In this document: in pieces, positions 5,468 to 12,701 of the stretch | Layout of the letters: every line of letters begins with the position of its first letter | Position numbering within the stretch: the stretch's first letter is position 1 | Assembly (NCBI GenBank): GCA_964445775.1 | Contig: CAYUMH010000095.1 | Location: 1-17,248, forward strand | DNA: 17,248 nucleotides | Reading direction: 5' to 3' | Source: Terrimonas sp964445775 | GTDB lineage: Bacteria > Bacteroidota > Bacteroidia > Chitinophagales > Chitinophagaceae | Position numbers and translations under genes: made by a program | The notes under the pieces: model-generated | What the model saw: the letters and a program-made list of their open reading frames with translations, nothing else | What the model was told of the DNA's origin: nothing | The model's database searches: none

Positions 5468-7426
5468 ATGCGTTTTATTTTTTCGTTACTGTTAGCTATT
5501 GTCCTGTTTACCCTTACTGCCAAATCACAAACCGATACCACACAGTACAACCTTTGGGCCACACAGGTAAGTAAAGAATTCTCCCAACATATTACCGTTA
5601 AAGGAGCCGATCTGCAAAAAATGGCCATTAACAATTTAGGCGAGTATATGAAAAACAGGACTATTCTTGCCGATGGTAATAATGATACTATTTATTATTT
5701 CGTAAACGGCTTCCCCCACCCTGCGGCGCACATGATCAATATTCATGATATTGACGAGCTGATCATCCTGTTTAATCCGATCTTCAGTATCGATAACCGC
5801 CTGGCTAACAAACTTACCGTGTTGGTAAAAACGAATACCCCCTCAGAGAAAACACAGGTAGTATTTAATACGCAGGTAAATGGATTAAGACTGGACCTGC
5901 CTTCTGTTTATGGACAAGATAAACAAAAAGGATTTTTTCAGCAACACTACCTTTCTGTTTCAGGTACAGGCAAAAAAATAATGTATGGCGCCAGTTTTAC
6001 CTATGCGCCAATAGACTATAACAGGAAACAGCGCCAGGATGTAGATGATAATAATACAACTTTCCGGGCCTGGGGCGAATACAATATCAATCAAAAGAAT
6101 ACGCTGGCTCTTTCTGTCACCAATAGTTCAGGCAAGAGTAAAGGTTTCGATAGTTTACAGATAGTTCAGCAACGCAGGATAAAAACAAACGCTACTTTTT
6201 TTAATCTGAATTATCAGGGGAATTTCACAAAACATCTTACCAATAATTTTTCTGCACAGTATACAGCTTTTAATCAAAAAGCAAATATACTGGGCTACCA
6301 GGCATTCATTATACCCGGTTATACAAGGAGCAATCATTTTATAAACAGCGACACCTCCAAAAGCCGGATATTAGAGATTGCTAATCATTTACAATATAAT
6401 ATTAAACTCAAAGACATAAGACTACAACCGGGATTGTCTGTTTTGTATTATGACCAGCAGTTGAATCATGATGACCACAATGCATCCAGTACTATTGAGT
6501 ATACTCCATCCTACCCCGACAATCCTAATATACTCGCTACATCTGCACAGGCTGCCAGGTTTGACGTAAAAACAAAATACTTCAACTTTATTCCGAATAT
6601 CATGCTCAGCCTGGCAAACAGGGTATTCCTGCAAGGTGGTGTTAACATGCATTCAACTACCGATTTTAACCATACACGGTCAAACTTTTTTATTACCTCT
6701 TCTGTTAACCTGGCAAAAATGCTGGCCCTGGAGAAAAATATTGACTGGCGCATTTTCGGCACTTATGGTAATAATAATGTTGATGAACTGAAAAGGGAAC
6801 TGGCATACAGAAACACTTTTTTTGACAGCCTTAAAACGAAGAGTTTTTATACCGGTACTACTGTAACCTTAAAGAAGACCAATATTATTATCAACTATGC
6901 TTTCCAGCAAAACAAACTGGACTATACCGGTTATTTTGTGCCCCCGTATAATCCTACTCAGATACTGCCGACCGATAAATTAAAACATTTCACCCATTTA
7001 CTTACCATTGCGGCACCGTCTTTTACTTATGGTGCATTCACCTTTAACACCAGTATCATACTTCGCAGCAGTAAAAGAAAAGAAGCAGCAAAAGAATACT
7101 ACCCCAACATCATTTTTTATGTACCGGCTAAAGTTGTACAACAAAATGGAGCAGGGCTAAACACCAGGATAGCTTACAAAAAAACAAGTTTGGGCATCGA
7201 CCTGACCTATCGTAAAATAAATTATACCCAAAAGTTGAATAACGGTACCGATAGTAAGGTTGCATACCCCGAATTTCAAAGCAGTTTTTTCATAGGTCAT
7301 ACACTTGACATCCGTAACAAAGCTTTAAACCTCTTTGTAAATATGTACCATGATAAAATAACTTATATCAGTAATACTGATAGCAAAAGATTACTTTATG
7401 GAGGTGGGTTGAGGTTAACTTTATAA
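5468..7426 (+). CDS. Outer-membrane beta-barrel with degenerate TonB-type plug
   Basis: The 652-residue product has a Sec signal (residues 1-20, cleavage before Gln21). It then has a short plug-like region at about 41-122, where YYFVNGFPHPAAHMINIHDIDELIIL and the following NKLTVLVKT correspond to the VDG...DIESIEVL...G.I.ITT pattern of SusC/TonB receptor plugs. The rest is alternating beta strands with many Tyr/Asn/Thr, ending in LRLTL, as in an outer-membrane barrel. The N-terminal carboxypeptidase-regulatory-like domain and an obvious TonB box are absent, and the plug lacks the usual glycine-rich segments. It may be a small TonB-dependent receptor or a barrel that has lost active transport. 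It likely forms an operon with the hydrolase 40 bases upstream. Its stop overlaps the oxyR stop by 6 bases in tail-to-tail arrangement (shared TTATAA). Confidence 0.8.
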   Translation: MRFIFSLLLAIVLFTLTAKSQTDTTQYNLWATQVSKEFSQHITVKGADLQKMAINNLGEYMKNRTILADGNNDTIYYFVNGFPHPAAHMINIHDIDELIILFNPIFSIDNRLANKLTVLVKTNTPSEKTQVVFNTQVNGLRLDLPSVYGQDKQKGFFQQHYLSVSGTGKKIMYGASFTYAPIDYNRKQRQDVDDNNTTFRAWGEYNINQKNTLALSVTNSSGKSKGFDSLQIVQQRRIKTNATFFNLNYQGNFTKHLTNNFSAQYTAFNQKANILGYQAFIIPGYTRSNHFINSDTSKSRILEIANHLQYNIKLKDIRLQPGLSVLYYDQQLNHDDHNASSTIEYTPSYPDNPNILATSAQAARFDVKTKYFNFIPNIMLSLANRVFLQGGVNMHSTTDFNHTRSNFFITSSVNLAKMLALEKNIDWRIFGTYGNNNVDELKRELAYRNTFFDSLKTKSFYTGTTVTLKKTNIIINYAFQQNKLDYTGYFVPPYNPTQILPTDKLKHFTHLLTIAAPSFTYGAFTFNTSIILRSSKRKEAAKEYYPNIIFYVPAKVVQQNGAGLNTRIAYKKTSLGIDLTYRKINYTQKLNNGTDSKVAYPEFQSSFFIGHTLDIRNKALNLFVNMYHDKITYISNTDSKRLLYGGGLRLTL

Positions 7427-8368
7427 ACCGGTCTCTATCCCAATTACATTACTGGCCTTATTCTTTACCAGTTTTTCGGGTATGGTAGCGAGTATCTCGT
7501 TTTTCAATACATCGATCAGGCTCTTTTTTACAAAATTGCGGTGTACCACCAGGCTTACTTCGCGCATGGGAGCAGGCTTTTTAAAATGCCTCACCAGTTG
7601 GGTTTGCCTTTGCGGCATATCCAGGGTGGCCAGTTCGGGAATGATAGTAATGCCATCGTTCATCTCCACCATGCGGCGCAGGGTTTCTATACTGCCGGCC
7701 TCGTAGTCAAACTGGCTCGATTCCTTACTGATCTTTTGCAGCTCGCATAAGTTGGCTATCTGCGAACGGAAACAATGACCTTCCTCCAGTATCCATAATT
7801 TATTGGGATCAATATCCTGCGGCAAAACATAGGTTTTCTGGTACACTTTGTTTTTACGGGATACATACACCATCAGCTCCTCGTAAAACAATACCAGCTC
7901 CTTGATCCCCGGCTCCTGTAATGGTGTAACCAGTATACCCGCATCAATCTTACCTTCCCGCAAACGGGTAACGATCAGTTCCGTCATCATCTCGTGCACT
8001 ACCAGTCTCACCTCGGGGTATTTTTTTGTAAAGGGCTGCACAAACAGCGGTAATAAATAAGGGGCCAGCGTAGGTATGATACCTATGCGCAGTTCACCGG
8101 TCACCGTCCTTTTTTTATGCTGTATATTTTCCAGCAGGTTATTTTTCTGTGCAATGATCATGCGGGCCTGTTCAATAATTTCAATGCCCGCTTCGGTAGG
8201 CACGACCGGTTGTTTGCTGCGGTCAAAAATTTTCACATCCAGCTCCTCCTCCAGCTTTTGTATCTGCATACTTAAAGTAGGCTGGGTTACAAAACAATTT
8301 TCTGCCGCTGTGGCAAAATGCCGCCAGGTATCCACGGCTACAATATATTCCAGTTGCACAAAGGTCAT
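7421..8368 (-). CDS. oxyR: LysR-type hydrogen-peroxide sensor OxyR
   Basis: This 315-residue LysR-family regulator has an N-terminal winged helix-turn-helix (about 1-60, FATAAENCFVTQPTLSMQIQ), a linker helix and a type-2 periplasmic-binding-like sensor domain (about 91-300). The two peroxide-sensing cysteines are visible in LEEGHCFRSQIANLC as Cys199 and Cys208, the same numbers as in the E. coli protein, where they form the disulfide that switches it to activator. It is divergent from katG, the typical OxyR target. A perfect OxyR half-site lies only 3 bases upstream of its own ATG (8372-8386), suggesting autorepression as in enterobacteria. No terminator is seen; its end overlaps the barrel gene by 6 bases. 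Confidence 0.95.
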   Translation of the reverse strand: MTFVQLEYIVAVDTWRHFATAAENCFVTQPTLSMQIQKLEEELDVKIFDRSKQPVVPTEAGIEIIEQARMIIAQKNNLLENIQHKKRTVTGELRIGIIPTLAPYLLPLFVQPFTKKYPEVRLVVHEMMTELIVTRLREGKIDAGILVTPLQEPGIKELVLFYEELMVYVSRKNKVYQKTYVLPQDIDPNKLWILEEGHCFRSQIANLCELQKISKESSQFDYEAGSIETLRRMVEMNDGITIIPELATLDMPQRQTQLVRHFKKPAPMREVSLVVHRNFVKKSLIDVLKNEILATIPEKLVKNKASNVIGIETGL

Positions 8369-8371
8369 CTG

Positions 8372-8386
8372 ATAGATTTTAACTAT
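8372..8386. promoter_or_regulatory. OxyR half-site 1, at the oxyR start
   Basis: ATAGATTTTAACTAT matches the E. coli OxyR motif ATAGnTnnnAnCTAT at every defined position. It lies just downstream of a weak minus-strand -7 (TACTTTTA, 8393 to 8386), so it would cover the oxyR transcription start. That fits autorepression. No second good half-site is found at the 22-base spacing. Confidence 0.6.
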
Positions 8387-8498
8387 AAAAGTATAAAATT
8401 AATCAATTTGATTTATTAAATGCTTTGTCACAAATTTGTAATCCAATGAAAAATTGACTATCTTTTGAATTCTAACGAGGTGATATATAAATGTTCAT

Positions 8499-8513
8499 AT
8501 AGATATAACCAAT
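8499..8513. promoter_or_regulatory. OxyR half-site 2, upstream of katG
   Basis: ATAGATATAACCAAT has one mismatch (position 13) to ATAGnTnnnAnCTAT. It lies about 72 bases before the katG ATG. A poor -7-like TATTTTAA at 8542-8549 would put this site near -50, a usual activator position. An alternative promoter is TTTG at 8435-8438 with TATCTTTTG at 8459-8467, in which case the site would be downstream of the start and the model would fail. Confidence 0.45.
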
Positions 8514-8584
8514 CGATCATTTTTAATTCATATTCATAAACTATTTTAAGACGATTGTTCACATTTTAGCAAAACTCATTAACA

Positions 8585-10873
8585 ATGGAAAAAAATCCGA
8601 ACGACATCAGCAAGTGCCCCTTTCACAATGGCACCCTGAACAAGAAAGTAAATGTGGCCGGTAATGGCACCCAAAACAAAGACTGGTGGCCTAACCAGCT
8701 GAAAGTAGGTATTCTTCGCCAGAACTCCTCCTTATCAGACCCGATGGATAAAGGTTTTAATTATGCCGAAGCATTTAAAAGCCTTGACCTGGCAGCATTA
8801 AAACAAGATCTGCATGCTTTAATGACCGATTCACAGGATTGGTGGCCCGCCGACTTTGGTCATTACGGTCCCTTATTTATCCGTATGGCCTGGCATAGCG
8901 CCGGTACTTACCGTATTGCCGACGGACGCGGCGGTGCAGGCGCCGGACAACAACGTTTTGCCCCCCTGAACAGCTGGCCCGATAATGTAAGCCTGGATAA
9001 AGCCCGCCGTTTGCTATGGCCAATTAAACAGAAATATGGTAACAAAATATCCTGGGCCGACCTGATGATCCTTACCGGCAATGTAGCGTTGGAATCGATG
9101 GGCTTTAAAACCTTTGGTTTTGCAGGCGGACGTGAGGATGTATGGGAGCCCGAACAGGATGTTTACTGGGGATCGGAGAAAACCTGGTTAGGTGGCGATA
9201 TCCGTTATGCCAGTGGCTCGGATGGTGTGGAAAAAAGCGGCGGCGTTGTTTCGGCCGATGATAATGCAGACGGACAAATACATTCCCGCAACCTGGAAAA
9301 TCCCCTTGCAGCCGTACAAATGGGACTTATTTATGTAAACCCCGAAGGTCCTGATGGCAACCCCGACCCTATTGCCGCAGCCCGCGATATACGGGAGACT
9401 TTTAAACGCATGGCCATGGACGATGAAGAGACCGTTGCCCTGATTGCCGGCGGACATACTTTTGGTAAAACCCACGGTGCCGCCCCTTCCTCGCATGTAG
9501 GCGCAGAACCTGAAGCTGCAGGTATTGAACAACAGGGACTAGGCTGGCATAATAGTTTTGGCAGTGGTAAAGGTGGCGATACCATTACCAGCGGACTGGA
9601 AGTAACCTGGACCAGTACCCCTACCAAATGGAGCAATAACTTTTTCTGGAATTTATTTGGTTACGACTGGGAACTGACCAAGAGCCCGGCCGGCGCCCAT
9701 CAATGGATACCTAAACATGGTGCAGGTGCTAACAGTGTGCCTGATGCACATGATAAGGATAAACGTCATACGCCGAGTATGTTAACTACCGACCTTTCCC
9801 TGAGGTTTGACCCGGCTTATGAAAAAATATCCAGGCGTTTTTATGAAAACCCGGATGCCTTTGCCGATGCATTTGCCCGCGCCTGGTTTAAATTAACGCA
9901 CCGTGATATGGGACCCCGCTCCCGTTATTTAGGCGCTGAAGTACCGGAGGAAGTATTGATATGGCAGGACCCTGTTCCCGCTGTTGATCATACATTGGTG
10001 AATGAAGCCGATATAAAAACACTAAAAGCCACTATATTAAATTCAGGCTTATCAGTAGCCGAGTTGGTTTCTACCGCATGGGCTTCCGCATCTACCTTCC
10101 GTGGCTCCGACAAACGTGGTGGTGCCAATGGCGCCCGTATACGTTTAGCGCCACAGAAATACTGGGCGGCGAACAACCCAACACAATTGTCGAAAGTACT
10201 GGACAGCCTGGAAAAGATCCAGCAGGAATTTAATAGCAATCAATCCGATGGCAAAAAAATATCCCTGGCCGACCTGATCGTGCTGGCAGGATCAGCAGCT
10301 GTAGAAAAAGCGGCCCATGATGCTGGTGAAGCTGTTACCGTGCCTTTTACACCCGGCAGAACAGATGCCACGCAGGAGCAGACTGATGTAGAATCTTTTG
10401 CTGTACTGGAGCCTATTGCCGATGGTTTCCGTAATTATTTAAAAACAAAATACAGTGTTCCGACAGAAGCTTTATTAATTGATAAAGCACAGTTATTAAC
10501 CCTTACTGCTCCCGAATTAACGGTGCTGGTAGGCGGTATGCGTGCCTTGAATGCTAATTATGATAATTCCAAACACGGCATATTTACCCAACAGCCCGGT
10601 GTACTGACCAATGATTTCTTTTTGAATTTACTGGATATGAATACCAGCTGGAAGGCGACATCAGACAAACAGGAAATATTTGAAGGTACCGACCGTAAAA
10701 CCGGCGAGTTAAAATGGACGGCTACCCGTGCCGACCTGGTATTTGGCTCCAACTCTGAATTAAGGGCTGTTGCCGAAGTGTATGGTAGCGCCGATGCTAA
10801 ACAAAAATTTGTGAATGACTTTGTTGCTGCCTGGACCAAGGTAATGAACCTGGACCGTTTTGACCTGGCCTAA
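8585..10873 (+). CDS. katG: Bifunctional catalase-peroxidase KatG
   Basis: The 762-residue haem enzyme decomposes hydrogen peroxide (catalase) and oxidises small donors (peroxidase) in the cytoplasm. The distal pocket is complete in RMAWHSAGTYRI: Arg100, Trp103, His104. The Met-Tyr-Trp cross-link needed for catalase activity can form from Trp103, Tyr250 (GLIYVNPEG) and Met276 (KRMAMDDEE). The proximal haem ligand is His291 (GGHTFGKTHGA), with Trp342 behind it (LEVTWTSTP). The mobile arginine is Arg440 (LTHRDMGP). The second, haem-less domain follows to the end (ADLIVLAGSAAVEKAA around 560), so the length is normal. The ATG at 8585 is followed by the usual CPFHNG leader. It is divergent from oxyR, with an OxyR-like site upstream, and has its own terminator. 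Confidence 0.98.
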   Translation: MEKNPNDISKCPFHNGTLNKKVNVAGNGTQNKDWWPNQLKVGILRQNSSLSDPMDKGFNYAEAFKSLDLAALKQDLHALMTDSQDWWPADFGHYGPLFIRMAWHSAGTYRIADGRGGAGAGQQRFAPLNSWPDNVSLDKARRLLWPIKQKYGNKISWADLMILTGNVALESMGFKTFGFAGGREDVWEPEQDVYWGSEKTWLGGDIRYASGSDGVEKSGGVVSADDNADGQIHSRNLENPLAAVQMGLIYVNPEGPDGNPDPIAAARDIRETFKRMAMDDEETVALIAGGHTFGKTHGAAPSSHVGAEPEAAGIEQQGLGWHNSFGSGKGGDTITSGLEVTWTSTPTKWSNNFFWNLFGYDWELTKSPAGAHQWIPKHGAGANSVPDAHDKDKRHTPSMLTTDLSLRFDPAYEKISRRFYENPDAFADAFARAWFKLTHRDMGPRSRYLGAEVPEEVLIWQDPVPAVDHTLVNEADIKTLKATILNSGLSVAELVSTAWASASTFRGSDKRGGANGARIRLAPQKYWAANNPTQLSKVLDSLEKIQQEFNSNQSDGKKISLADLIVLAGSAAVEKAAHDAGEAVTVPFTPGRTDATQEQTDVESFAVLEPIADGFRNYLKTKYSVPTEALLIDKAQLLTLTAPELTVLVGGMRALNANYDNSKHGIFTQQPGVLTNDFFLNLLDMNTSWKATSDKQEIFEGTDRKTGELKWTATRADLVFGSNSELRAVAEVYGSADAKQKFVNDFVAAWTKVMNLDRFDLA

Positions 10874-10937
10874 TGATGCAGCTTAGTACTTTCACACAGC
10901 CCTCATAACCCAAACTTTTTAGGTTATGGTTTTGTGT

Positions 10938-10967
10938 AACCGTTCCGCCAGCCGGAACGGTTTTTTT
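10938..10967 (+). terminator. Rho-independent terminator of katG
   Basis: AACCGTTCCG (10938-10947) pairs perfectly with CGGAACGGTT (10953-10962) around a 5-base loop, and seven Ts follow (10961-10967). It lies 65 bases after the katG stop. Confidence 0.93.
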
Positions 10968-11026
10968 ATGTATGTTACTGTTGTATAAAAACAGAGATAT
11001 AATGCCGCGGGGTTGCACAGTGGTTT

Positions 11027-11211
11027 TGCATAGAGGCGCACAAAGAAACTATGCATATTGAGCTGCTGATAATTGTCACGAAATGCCTTCTTTGACGGCA
11101 TAACGGACGCTTGTAAAAGGCGTCACCCCAATGCAGGAGGGATATTATAACTTATTTACCGTTCATGCCAGCAACAGGTACCGCTGGCAACTGTTGGGGA
11201 AACATCCCTGC
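11027..11211. other. Intergenic region with several inverted repeats downstream of katG and ldc
   Basis: No gene is visible between the katG terminator and the convergent S66 peptidase gene. Several stem candidates occur: TGCATAG/CTATGCA (11027-11033, 11049-11055), ATGCC/GGCAT (11083-11101) and GACGC/GCGTC (11106-11124). Best is a nested pair, AGGGAT/ATCCCT (11138-11143, 11204-11209) enclosing the perfect TGCCAGC/GCTGGCA (11166-11172, 11183-11189), with a competing CAACAG/CTGTTG (11172-11177, 11191-11196). There is no T-tract, so it is at best a structured 3' end of the minus-strand transcript. Confidence 0.35.
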
Positions 11212-12122
11212 TATTCCTCCAGGGTTACTTTTGCTTTGGTTACTTTCAGCTTATACCCCACGCCTATTTTTAATGCATAGTTACGTTCGGTATGGCTAAC
11301 AGGGAAATGGTAACAAACCGGGTAATCGTATTCGGCCACTATCTCTGCAATAGTTTCATAGATGGTTTTACCAAATGGACGGGTGGTATCTTTTACATCA
11401 TCAAACTCACCAATGATCAGCCCCGCCAGGTTTTTTAATTTACCGCTGCGTTTTAACTGGTACATCATACGATCAATACTGTAAATGTATTCACCAATAT
11501 CCTCGATAAATAAAATGCGGCCTTTCGTTTTTAATTCAGAGTCGGTACCAATGCCATGTACCAGCAAAGCCAGGTTACCACCTACCAGTTCACCAATACC
11601 TTCACCCACCTTGTTCAGTTCATGCGCATCGCAACTATACTTAGCCCACTTACCTTCCAGTGCCTGCCGTAATGATTGTACATAGCGGTTAATATAACCT
11701 GCATCATTAAAAGCCGCTGCCATGGGCGAATGCAGGGAAGAAATATAATAGTTACTATACAGATGAGTATGGAACAGGGTTATATCGCTATACCCGATAA
11801 CCCATTTGGGATTTTTTTTAAACTTTTTGAAATTGATCTTATCAACCAGGTGGGTCATACCATAACCGCCACGGCCACAAAGTACCGCCTGTACTTCATC
11901 ATCGTCCAGCATTTGCTGAAAATCGGCCAGTCTTTCTTCTTCCGTACCGGAGAAATAAGTTTCGGAACTACCGCCAAGGGTTTTGCCAACCTTTACTTTA
12001 TAACCCCATTCTTCCTGTAACACACGGATGCATTCGGCGGCTTTTTCTGCATCCATATAACCTGAAGGACAAACAATGCCAATGGTATCACCGGGATTTA
12101 AGTAAGGCGGCGTTTTTATCAT
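11211..12122 (-). CDS. S66-family LD-carboxypeptidase, cytoplasmic form
   Basis: This 303-residue peptidase belongs to family S66 (LD-carboxypeptidase LdcA / microcin C immunity protein MccF). The catalytic triad is readable: Ser112 in GYSDIT, Glu207 in FIEDIGEY and His277 in PVSHTERN. GRGGYG (83-88) and the N-terminal PGDTIGIVCPSG (10-21) are also typical. There is no signal peptide, so it acts in the cytoplasm. The usual reaction is removal of the terminal D-Ala from L,D-linked muropeptide tetrapeptides during peptidoglycan recycling; MccF-type members instead cleave toxic peptide-nucleotides. It is divergent from the peptide/MNIO pair and paralogous to the peptidase at 14171-15199. No T-tract terminator is seen after it. 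Confidence 0.93.
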   Translation of the reverse strand: MIKTPPYLNPGDTIGIVCPSGYMDAEKAAECIRVLQEEWGYKVKVGKTLGGSSETYFSGTEEERLADFQQMLDDDEVQAVLCGRGGYGMTHLVDKINFKKFKKNPKWVIGYSDITLFHTHLYSNYYISSLHSPMAAAFNDAGYINRYVQSLRQALEGKWAKYSCDAHELNKVGEGIGELVGGNLALLVHGIGTDSELKTKGRILFIEDIGEYIYSIDRMMYQLKRSGKLKNLAGLIIGEFDDVKDTTRPFGKTIYETIAEIVAEYDYPVCYHFPVSHTERNYALKIGVGYKLKVTKAKVTLEE

Positions 12123-12465
12123 CTGATGAAATATTTTAATCTATAATGAGGATATAAATATATACATGAATATTGAGAATACCGTGACTTAACAGATGAT
12201 CTTATCGTAAATACCCGTTAATAAAATTACCAGTTTGTGGTATTGACCCGGATTAATAAAGCATATACCTTTAATGTGCATTAAACCTTATTTACCATTT
12301 GTTCGCTTTGCTCACCCACCTCCGGAGCATTACCAGTAATTAAGTAAAACATATATCATATTACATTGTCATCATTCATGACAAAAACTTGCTATTCCGG
12401 CAGGCTATTGCCGGCGTTATTGTTCTTTGCGTTAATAAGAACCTTATTAATTAAACCTTAGTTTT
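12123..12465. other. Intergenic region between divergent S66 peptidase and peptide/MNIO genes
   Basis: A 343-base gap contains the promoters of both directions but no gene that I can see. On the minus strand a TATATTTA (one mismatch to TAnnTTTG) lies near the S66 gene start. On the plus side several TTTG runs occur (for example TTCTTTGC ending at 12430) without a matching TA or -33. The two inverted repeats near the plus-strand gene are listed separately. Confidence 0.4.
12397..12450 (+). promoter_or_regulatory. Two inverted repeats ahead of the peptide/MNIO genes
   Basis: CCGGCA/TGCCGG (12397-12402 and 12409-12414, 6-base spacer) and a perfect 8-3-8 dyad TTAATAAG-AAC-CTTATTAA (12432-12450) lie within 70 bases of the peptide ATG. 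The second ends 15 bases before that ATG. GCTATT also occurs as a direct repeat with a 13-base period (12391, 12404). The placement fits an operator or a leader hairpin; the regulator is unknown. Confidence 0.4.
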
Positions 12466-12681
12466 ATGATTGAAAATGCAAAAAAACTATCCAAAGCGGG
12501 TAGTAAAACCATCAGGGTAACCGTACCCGCCAGTACTGCTTTTAACCTGGAATCGATGAACAAAATTACTGCCGAAGTATTAGGCAAACTGGGTTGCCCG
12601 GGTTGCCATTCGGGCTTTGACATCCGTTTTGATTTTGAAAGACGGTTTGTTTTTGATGAGAAATTACAATTACGTTTCTAA
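12466..12681 (+). CDS. 71-residue CPGCH peptide, candidate MNIO substrate (RiPP precursor)
   Basis: This is not a family I can name. The 71 residues start with a basic stretch (AKKLSKAGSKTIRVTVP) and a predicted helix (LESMNKITAEVLGKLG, 28-43). The motif CPGCHSGFDIRFDFE follows (Cys44, Cys47, His48), then an aromatic tail with Phe every few residues ending QLRF. Its stop lies 20 bases before an MNIO (DUF692) gene, the usual place for the substrate peptide of these enzymes, which modify Cys- or Asp-containing cores. There is no signal peptide, unlike the exported copper-binding bufferins. By analogy the first 43 residues would act as leader and the CPGCH-to-end part as core, but the long ordered tail could also mean a small folded partner protein. 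The gene has no Shine-Dalgarno, as usual in this phylum. Confidence 0.75.
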   Translation: MIENAKKLSKAGSKTIRVTVPASTAFNLESMNKITAEVLGKLGCPGCHSGFDIRFDFERRFVFDEKLQLRF

Positions 12682-12701
12682 CCCGCTTAATACAACGAAA
12701 A

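Noticed and set aside
7421..7426. 6-base overlap of the barrel and oxyR stops as a regulatory device
   Set aside because: Short tail-to-tail overlaps through a shared TTATAA are common; nothing else suggests regulation.
12466..12681. The CPGCH peptide as a copper-binding bufferin
   Set aside because: Bufferins have Sec signal peptides and several Cys in an exported form; this peptide has a basic, non-signal N-terminus and only two Cys.
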